Assembly: GCA_019322535.1 (NCBI GenBank)
Contig: JAHWIM010000005.1
Span: forward strand, 1 to 18,244
Direction of reading: 5' to 3'
DNA from: Candidatus Woesearchaeota archaeon
Lineage (GTDB): Archaea; Nanobdellota; Nanobdellia; Woesearchaeales; WJKL01
Length of the DNA stretch: 18,244 bases
In this document: in pieces, positions 14,007 to 18,244 of the stretch
Position numbering within the stretch: the first letter of the stretch is position 1
Layout: each line of letters opens with the position of its first letter
Notes under the pieces: generated by a model
Told to the model about the DNA's origin: nothing
What the model saw: the letters and a program-made list of their open reading frames with translations, nothing else
Database searches by the model: none
Position numbers and translations under genes: made by a program

Positions 14007-14062
14007 ATCACCCAAAACGGTTTTAATTAACCGAGAAAATGACTGTAAACCAGCTTTTTCTC
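14007..14062 (-). promoter_or_regulatory. rnp2 leader: two hairpins and GGGTGAT ribosome binding site
   Basis: In the predicted leader RNA, GAGAAAA (14062-14056) pairs with TTTTCTC (14039-14033), enclosing an inner CTG/CAG stem. Immediately after, CGGTT (14033-14029) pairs with AACCG (14022-14018). The second stem ends a few bases before GGGTGAT (14013-14007). The hairpins share one base and could stack. Confidence 0.45.
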
Positions 14063-14094
14063 TTCTCTCGCTTATTATGGGATGAAGGGGTAGT

Positions 14095-14102
14095 ATATAA
14101 AG
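14095..14102 (-). promoter_or_regulatory. Putative TATA box of the rnp2-psmA-exosome operon
   Basis: On the minus strand CCCAAAAC is followed by TTTATATA (14102-14095), a BRE/TATA arrangement. Transcription would begin near 14072, giving a leader of about 70 nt that carries both hairpins. The remainder of the 14002-14172 gap holds this promoter and the divergent one for the gene at 14173. Confidence 0.5.
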
Positions 14103-14140
14103 TTTTGGGAAATAGTCCTTTTTGCAAGAAAATAGTTAAA

Positions 14141-14148
14141 TTTATAAA
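14141..14148 (+). promoter_or_regulatory. TATA box for the small membrane protein gene
   Basis: TTTATAAA is centred about 28 bp before the ATG at 14173 and no ribosome binding site lies between, so a leaderless mRNA is expected. Confidence 0.6.
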
Positions 14149-14172
14149 ATACTATTAATTTATTAGGTTAAA

Positions 14173-14400
14173 ATGGATAATAAAGAAGTATCTATTGCAT
14201 TATCAATTTTTGTAATAATTGCAAGCGCTATTGGAATATTCTCTATTGCTAATAGTGCTGAAGGAATAACTGGATTTAGTGTTTTTGAAACAGCTAAATT
14301 GGGAAATCTAGGGTTAGGATTTGCTTTTTTTATAATATTTATTATAGCAATAATAGTGTCTTTAGTAAACCTAGCTTATTTAGAAAGATTTATTCAATAA
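14173..14400 (+). CDS. Small two-helix membrane protein, unknown function
   Basis: I do not recognise this 75-residue protein as a named family. It has two clear transmembrane segments, about residues 7-27 (IALSIFVIIASAIGIFSIAN) and 48-68 (LGFAFFIIFIIAIIVSLVNL). They are joined by a short polar loop with NSAEGITGFSVFETAKLGN. A few charged residues lie at each end. There is no cysteine, histidine cluster or signal-peptidase site to suggest enzymatic activity. It has a good leaderless promoter, so it is probably a real gene. It converges on sppA with a one-base gap, but nothing shows a functional link. Confidence 0.65.
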   Translation: MDNKEVSIALSIFVIIASAIGIFSIANSAEGITGFSVFETAKLGNLGLGFAFFIIFIIAIIVSLVNLAYLERFIQ

Positions 14401-14401
14401 A

Positions 14402-15334
14402 TCAAGTGGTTATTTCTAATTTATTACTTTTTCTTAATTCAAAGAGTTCTGAACCTATGCCTTTACCAATATAAAAAAAATGTTCTGAGAATGTGCTTCC
14501 AAATAGCCCTGCAAAGCCTGTTGGTTTCTTGTATTCTGCCAAAGTTATAGTGGTTAGATTTAATTCTTGTTTTAGATATTCTTTTGCTGTTTCAATATCT
14601 CCTACTTGGTCAATTAAATTAAGTTCAAATGCTTCTGAGCCAAGGAAAAATTCTCCTGTTGATATTAATTTCATTCTTTCAAATGACATATTTCTATTTT
14701 CTGCGACTGACTTTATAAAAACATCATGGATCTTATTTATTTTTTCTTGCAAGATATTTCTTTCTGTTTTTGTTAAATCTTTATATGGAGAACCAATATC
14801 TTTGAATTGACCTCCAACTAATCTTTGATATGTTATGTTATATCTTTCTAAAATGCCGCTAAATTGCAAATATGAGCCGAGTACTCCTATTGAACCTGTT
14901 ATTGACATTTCATTAGCTATTAGTTGATCAGTTGCAGAAGCTATCCAGTAAGCTCCTGAAGCTCCTACTTCTCTTATTATTGCAACTGTTGTTTTGTTAA
15001 CTTTTTTAATTGCATCTGCTATTTCTTTTGAAGCAACTGCAGATCCTCCTGGTGAATTAATGTTTAATAGAATTCCTTTTATTGAAGGATTTTCTGAAGC
15101 TTTCTCAATTAGTTTTACTGTGTCTTCAGAAGACGTTGCCTGAACTCCAAAACCAGAACCTCCTTCTACTGTAATAACTCCTTTAATTGGTATTTCAGCA
15201 ATATTGCCTATTGGTTCTACTTCAATAAATAATGAGATTGAGAAGAAAATTAATAAACTTAAAATAAAGAGCATGAACAGTGTTTTTATTACATATAACC
15301 AGCTTGTTTTTTTAATTTGCATTTCTTTTTTCAT
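14402..15334 (-). CDS. sppA: Signal peptide peptidase SppA (S49 family)
   Basis: A membrane-anchored serine protease that degrades cleaved signal peptides and other membrane-associated peptides. The 310-residue product is the short, single-domain form found in archaea and Gram-positive bacteria. One transmembrane segment occupies about residues 14-36, and the protease domain lies outside. The Ser/Lys dyad is visible: S126 in VGASGAYW and K178 in GGQFKDIGSPY. The 52-residue spacing equals that in Bacillus SppA (S147/K199, from memory). NINSPGGSAVASKEI is the conserved oxyanion-side motif. The ATG directly follows the RDD gene stop with no spacer, so the two genes form a unit. A second in-frame ATG lies four codons downstream. 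Confidence 0.94.
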   Translation of the reverse strand: MKKEMQIKKTSWLYVIKTLFMLFILSLLIFFSISLFIEVEPIGNIAEIPIKGVITVEGGSGFGVQATSSEDTVKLIEKASENPSIKGILLNINSPGGSAVASKEIADAIKKVNKTTVAIIREVGASGAYWIASATDQLIANEMSITGSIGVLGSYLQFSGILERYNITYQRLVGGQFKDIGSPYKDLTKTERNILQEKINKIHDVFIKSVAENRNMSFERMKLISTGEFFLGSEAFELNLIDQVGDIETAKEYLKQELNLTTITLAEYKKPTGFAGLFGSTFSEHFFYIGKGIGSELFELRKSNKLEITT

Positions 15335-15853
15335 TTATATTCCCTCATATTTTTGTAAAACTAAAATTCCTGATATTTTTTCCATAAATCTTTGATTTTT
15401 AGGAGAATAGATTGCATGGATTAAATCAATTATCCAAAGAATCATGAACGGAAATACTAAAATAAAAGTGAGATTTGATACTAGGTAATTTATTGCTGTT
15501 ATTTTTTCTTTTTCTGGCACAATCCATTGTTTCATTATCATTTTACCTGGTGTTTGTTGGGTTTTATATTCAAAAATTGTAAAGTATAATACTATCATTA
15601 TAGACATTGCAATTGAAATTACAACTAATAAACTGTTGATACTAGGGTTGTTTTGAAGATATCCTATAACTGCTTTATAGCCTTGTTCTTGAACTGGTAT
15701 GATTTTCCTAAGTAAAGCGTTAAATGGGATAAGAATTGTAAATCTAATTATTATAAAATCAATTACATAAGCTATTATTCTTCTAAATAAAGAAGCAGGT
15801 GCTATAAAAGACTGCTTTTTAGGAAGATTTAGTCTAAAACCTCTTTTTTGCAT
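15335..15853 (-). CDS. RDD family membrane protein
   Basis: A 172-residue membrane protein with three or four hydrophobic segments. The RDD hallmarks are the first helix RRIIAYVIDFIIIRF, with R25 and D32 in the conserved places, and QQTPGKMIMKQWIV at about 95-108, the TPGK motif after the middle helix. RDD proteins are small polytopic proteins of mostly unknown role; some have been linked to ion transport. It is the promoter-proximal gene of a pair with sppA, transcribed from a leaderless promoter divergent from the gene at 15948. The pairing suggests a shared envelope maintenance role, which is inference only. Confidence 0.86.
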   Translation of the reverse strand: MQKRGFRLNLPKKQSFIAPASLFRRIIAYVIDFIIIRFTILIPFNALLRKIIPVQEQGYKAVIGYLQNNPSINSLLVVISIAMSIMIVLYFTIFEYKTQQTPGKMIMKQWIVPEKEKITAINYLVSNLTFILVFPFMILWIIDLIHAIYSPKNQRFMEKISGILVLQKYEGI

Positions 15854-15875
15854 ATGTTTAAGTTTAGATCTGATT

Positions 15876-15883
15876 TATTTAAA
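15876..15883 (-). promoter_or_regulatory. TATA box for the RDD-sppA operon
   Basis: On the minus strand TTTAAATA is centred about 27 bp before the ATG at 15853. No ribosome binding site is visible between, consistent with a leaderless mRNA. Confidence 0.5.
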
Positions 15884-15901
15884 TGTTTCTTTTGAGAAAA
15901 T

Positions 15902-15941
15902 TTTATATAGTTAGTAATCAAATATTTAAAAAAAAGGTGAT
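15902..15941 (+). promoter_or_regulatory. Promoter and ribosome binding site for the gene at 15948
   Basis: TTTATATA (15902-15909) should start transcription near 15932. GGTGAT (15936-15941) lies six bases before the ATG, so this gene has a short leader with a Shine-Dalgarno site. Confidence 0.5.
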
Positions 15942-15947
15942 AAATTA

Positions 15948-16991
15948 ATGGGTATTTTAAAAAAGATAATAGAACAATTTATATCTCATCCATTTAAGAA
16001 ATATAAAGGAATTAAACCTGCACAAACATCTGCAGCAACTATGATTTCTGATTCTAAAAGTTTGATAAGAAATGTTCTTGAGCTTAAAAGAAGTGAAAGG
16101 CAGCTAAGAAAACAAATTCAAGATTATAAAGGTAAGTTAAATGAGTTAAGAGGAATTAGGGGGCCAGGGCCAGGAACTGAAAAACATGGCGAAGCAAAGA
16201 AATATGAGGAAGGATATAATAGTAAAAGAAGATATTTGGTATCTTTGATTGCCTTAATTTCAAATACTATAACTGCTCTTTCTAAAAGGTTTGATGAAAC
16301 TATAGGAACACTTAGTAATATAACTTTGGATTCACAAGTTGTTTTGTTTGACCTTGAAGAAAAACTGAATAAATTTTTGGATAGTTATTTAAGAAAATAC
16401 AGGAAACTCGGAAAGAAACGAGCATTTGCCACTGCATTAAAAGATCTTGCTGATAGAATCAATAGAATAAAGGCAGATCACCTTAAATCAGAACTTAGGG
16501 CTTTGTGGCAGGCTTCAAAAGCTCAGAAAAGAAGAATAACTAGTAAATATACTATAGAAGAGATAAGTTTTATGGGCAATGTTCCCATATTAAGAAAAAT
16601 AAAAAGGCATGCAATTGAAACAGGAACTCTTACATTAAGAATTTCTAATCTTGATCCTAAAATGGGTATGGGTATAGCAGAAAACAGCAGAAAATTGATT
16701 AGAGATAATGTCTTGATACAAAAAGATGTTAAAGTTCTTTTTAATCGTCTTTATCATTTGTTGAAGAGAACAAAAAATGATGTAGGTATTTTTGATGAAG
16801 TAAATAAGAAAAGATTTTTAGGAATTTTAAATAAATCTCAGAGAAAATATGATTCAGTTATGAGAGATATTACTTCACAATCTTTTAGATTATATTTAGA
16901 TGTTAGAATAAGACCTGTTCCTATGAAAGTAGAACAACCTAAAAAGATAGTTAAATTATCTGCAAGAAGAATCAAACGTCGTGCTGTTTAA
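15948..16991 (+). CDS. Basic helical protein with probable coiled coil, unknown function
   Basis: I do not recognise this 347-residue protein. It is lysine- and arginine-rich throughout and mostly helical by composition. Residues 35-70 (LIRNVLELKRSERQLRKQIQ and on) have heptad-like hydrophobic spacing that suggests a coiled coil. A flexible RGPGPGTEKHGE hinge follows at about 71-82. The middle contains further charged helices, with one less polar stretch near VSLIALISNTITALSKRF that is probably too polar for a membrane helix. The C-terminus KLSARRIKRRAV is strongly basic, as in nucleic-acid-binding or membrane-surface proteins. No cysteine motif, nucleotide-binding loop or signal peptide is evident. 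A clear promoter, a GGTGAT site and an uninterrupted frame support a real gene. Confidence 0.75.
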   Translation: MGILKKIIEQFISHPFKKYKGIKPAQTSAATMISDSKSLIRNVLELKRSERQLRKQIQDYKGKLNELRGIRGPGPGTEKHGEAKKYEEGYNSKRRYLVSLIALISNTITALSKRFDETIGTLSNITLDSQVVLFDLEEKLNKFLDSYLRKYRKLGKKRAFATALKDLADRINRIKADHLKSELRALWQASKAQKRRITSKYTIEEISFMGNVPILRKIKRHAIETGTLTLRISNLDPKMGMGIAENSRKLIRDNVLIQKDVKVLFNRLYHLLKRTKNDVGIFDEVNKKRFLGILNKSQRKYDSVMRDITSQSFRLYLDVRIRPVPMKVEQPKKIVKLSARRIKRRAV

Positions 16992-16993
16992 TT

Positions 16994-17010
16994 AAAAAAA
17001 AATAAAAAAA
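16994..17010 (-). terminator. Poly-T terminator after the tandem-repeat gene
   Basis: Read on the minus strand, runs of seven and nine T (17010-17004 and 17002-16994) follow the stop at 17026 with no hairpin, matching the oligo-T signals that end transcription in archaea. Confidence 0.5.
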
Positions 17011-17025
17011 TAAATAGAAATAAGT

Positions 17026-17268
17026 TTACCTTTTCTTTTTTCTTCCGCCTCTTGCCATTTTAGCGCAAGAGATGTCTCCTTTTTTGTCAATAAAGTACAA
17101 GAAACCTGGTTTCTTTTTTACTCCTACTTTTGCTACTACTTGAATTTTTCCTTTGCCTTTCTTTTTGCCTCTAGCCATCTTTGCTCTTGCTACGTTTCCT
17201 TTCTTATCAACAAAATATAGATATCCTTTTTCTTTTTTTACTCCTACTTTTTCACATTTCATTGCCAT
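17026..17268 (-). CDS. Small basic protein of two tandem repeats, unknown function
   Basis: An 80-residue lysine-rich protein made of two copies of one module. Copy 1 (about 7-40) begins KVGVKKEKGYLYFVDKKGN and ends AKMARGKKKGKG; copy 2 (about 46-80) begins KVGVKKKPGFLYFIDKKGD and ends AKMARGGRKKKR. Each module looks like a beta hairpin (GYLYFVDKKGN) followed by a conserved KMARG and a basic tail. I recall similar tiny proteins in DPANN genomes, without an assigned function. The basic tail suggests RNA or DNA binding. GGGGGT about nine bases before the ATG may serve as the ribosome binding site. A second ATG lies two codons downstream. Confidence 0.7.
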   Translation of the reverse strand: MAMKCEKVGVKKEKGYLYFVDKKGNVARAKMARGKKKGKGKIQVVAKVGVKKKPGFLYFIDKKGDISCAKMARGGRKKKR

Positions 17269-17294
17269 TTTTGTTTTACCCCCTTTGGTTTTTT

Positions 17295-17310
17295 AGACGA
17301 GAATTCGTCT
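17295..17310 (-). promoter_or_regulatory. Inverted repeat at the predicted mRNA 5' end
   Basis: AGACGA (17295-17300), GAAT, TCGTCT (17305-17310) is a perfect 6-bp inverted repeat. With a TATA box at 17343-17336 transcription should begin near 17313, so the mRNA of the tandem-repeat gene would begin with this hairpin. Confidence 0.45.
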
Positions 17311-17335
17311 GTTTACGTCAATAAAAAAGTTTAAG

Positions 17336-17343
17336 TATTTAAA
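17336..17343 (-). promoter_or_regulatory. TATA box for the tandem-repeat gene
   Basis: On the minus strand TTTAAATA lies about 71 bp before the ATG at 17268. This predicts a leader of about 45 nt that begins with the AGACGA/TCGTCT hairpin. Confidence 0.5.
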
Positions 17344-17383
17344 TGTTGTGTTTTTGAATTTTATTTTTTAGACGAGAAAATTA

Positions 17384-18244
17384 CTATTTTGCAGAGATTA
17401 AATACACTTTATCGTTTTCTCTCACTTGATTAACTAACTTTATCCCAACACTGCTTCCTTTTTTTGCAATCTTAATTATTTTATGAAATATTTCCATTGA
17501 ATTTATTTTTTCCTGAATAACTCCTGTCTTATTTCCTTGAATCATTATTTTATCTCCTATCTTAAGATTTCCTGCTTCTAGTTTTATTTCTGCAACGTTT
17601 GGTTTTTTATAGAAGTTTTTAACAAAACCAATATATTGTTTTTTTTCTGTTGCTTTGCTTCCATAAACGCCTGTAAAATCTTTTGCTGTTGGAAGACCAA
17701 GGAAGAAACCTGAAGAAAAATCTCTATTGTAGACTGTTTTTAGTTTCTCAAATAATTTAGATTTATTGAAGTTTTTATTATCAATAGCTTCTCTATAAAC
17801 CTCAGTAACTGTTTTTACATATTCTGGACTTCTATTCCTTCCCTCTATCTTAAATGCATCTATTCCTGCTGTTATTAATTTGGTTATAAATGGTAAGGTA
17901 CATAAATCTTTAGGACTTAAAATATAATTATTTCCAACTTTCAATTTTTTTCCTTCTTCGTCTGTTATGACATATTCTCTTCTACATGGCTGTAAACATT
18001 CTCCTCTGTTTGCAGATTTTTTGAATAGAAATTGTGATGTAAAACATCTTCCTGAGACAGCTACGCACATTGCTCCGTGAATAAAAACTTCTATCTCTAA
18101 ACCTTTTACTTTTTTCTTTATCTCTTTTATATGTTTAAGGTTGCATTCTCTTGCTAAAATTATTCTTTTAATTCCTAATTTTTTATAGAATTTTGCAGCT
18201 TTGGAATTTGAAACAGAAGCCTGTGTTGATAAATGAATAGGAAT
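17384..18244 (-). CDS. U32 family protein (peptidase U32 / RNA hydroxylase type), 3' part
   Basis: The frame is open to the right edge, so the N-terminus is outside the window; 286 residues are visible. It begins IPIHLSTQASVSNSKAA, a U32 core segment. The diagnostic cysteine set follows: C60 and C67 in MCVAVSGRCF and C83 and C87 in NRGECLQPCRR. In relatives such as TrhP and RlhA such cysteines hold a [4Fe-4S] cluster. FKIEGRNRSPEYVKTVTEVY is another family block, and about 80 C-terminal residues form the beta-barrel domain common in this family. Despite the peptidase name, characterised bacterial members hydroxylate tRNA or rRNA bases; this archaeal protein may modify RNA. An internal ATG at 18070 is not the real start, because homology continues upstream of it. 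Confidence 0.92.
   Translation of the reverse strand: MPIHLSTQASVSNSKAAKFYKKLGIKRIILARECNLKHIKEIKKKVKGLEIEVFIHGAMCVAVSGRCFTSQFLFKKSANRGECLQPCRREYVITDEEGKKLKVGNNYILSPKDLCTLPFITKLITAGIDAFKIEGRNRSPEYVKTVTEVYREAIDNKNFNKSKLFEKLKTVYNRDFSSGFFLGLPTAKDFTGVYGSKATEKKQYIGFVKNFYKKPNVAEIKLEAGNLKIGDKIMIQGNKTGVIQEKINSMEIFHKIIKIAKKGSSVGIKLVNQVRENDKVYLISAK

Larger units (their letters stand above)
17289..17378. repeat. 15-bp direct repeat TTTTTTAGACGAGAA
   Basis: Perfect copies lie at 17289-17303 and 17364-17378, 75 bp apart. One is within the leader of the tandem-repeat gene and covers one arm of its hairpin; the other lies just after the stop of the U32-family gene. Confidence 0.7.

Noticed and set aside
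14106..14126. GGGA...TCC followed by T5 as a hairpin terminator
   Set aside because: Only about three base pairs can form, and no gene ends upstream on that strand.
14039..14158. A 39-codon open frame on the plus strand in the rnp2/14173 intergenic gap
   Set aside because: No ribosome binding site or well-placed TATA box, no recognisable protein, and it covers the leader hairpins and both divergent promoters; chance ORF.
18068..18070. ATG at 18070 as the start of the U32-family gene
   Set aside because: U32-type sequence continues in frame to the window edge, so the gene is truncated by the window and does not start here.
1..18244. tRNA, rRNA, CRISPR, transposase or prophage elements
   Set aside because: I saw no regularly spaced repeats, transposase-like proteins, cloverleaf-like segments or rRNA blocks; the intergenic gaps are all shorter than about 180 bases and mostly promoter-like.

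Overview
The window is a gene-dense, AT-rich archaeal chromosome segment (about 30% GC by eye). Archaeal identity rests on the gene set: exosome subunits Rrp4/Rrp41/Rrp42, proteasome alpha subunit, RNase P protein Pop5, RNA polymerase Rpo6, Cbf5, ribosomal proteins eS19/eL39/eL31 and a PDCD5-like protein. The promoters agree: TTTATAAA-type TATA boxes lie 26-29 bp before many start codons (leaderless mRNAs), and GGTGA-type ribosome binding sites occur inside operons. Tight packing, a reduced version of the exosome superoperon and several small orphan proteins suggest a DPANN lineage (Woesearchaeota/Pacearchaeota-like). That placement is an inference; there is no rRNA here to prove it.

Layout, left to right. 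(1) 2-598: 3' part of a GT2 glycosyltransferase. (2) 640-1786: an Sfm1/DUF431-type SPOUT methyltransferase and an HTH-CBS regulator. (3) 1787-5115, minus: a metallophosphoesterase (COG1407 type) coupled by a 4-bp overlap to an Lhr-type helicase. (4) 5241-5927: a lone SAM methyltransferase flanked by near-identical promoter repeats. (5) 6027-7579: translation operon eS19 - PDCD5-like - eL39 - eL31, with long Lys/Glu tails on eS19 and eL31. (6) 7614-9071: a polytopic GT-C-type glycosyltransferase containing an 8-G tract. (7) 9095-10090: Cbf5. (8) 10091-14001, minus: RNA-processing/proteasome superoperon rnp2 - psmA - rrp4 - rrp41 - rrp42, followed by rpo6 and a DUF357 gene. (9) 14173-15853: a small membrane protein, SppA and an RDD protein. 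(10) 15948-17268: two orphan genes, one basic with a probable coiled coil and one made of two tandem repeats. (11) 17384-18244, minus: a U32-family gene running off the right edge.

Most of the window is RNA-centred: RNA maturation (RNase P), RNA decay (exosome), RNA modification (Cbf5, U32, possibly the SPOUT enzyme) and ribosomal proteins. Envelope genes (two glycosyltransferases, SppA, RDD, possibly the SAM methyltransferase) are interspersed.

The most notable observations are: rnp2 has no ATG/GTG/TTG start in frame and appears to begin with ATC behind a GGGTGAT site and two leader hairpins; the GT-C gene carries a G8 tract where any one-base slip would remove its last transmembrane hairpin; direct promoter repeats bracket the lone methyltransferase; and several TATA boxes are built into the stop codon of the preceding gene. 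I found no tRNA, rRNA, CRISPR array, insertion sequence or prophage. No gene-free stretch exceeds 300 bases; the longest is 14002-14172.
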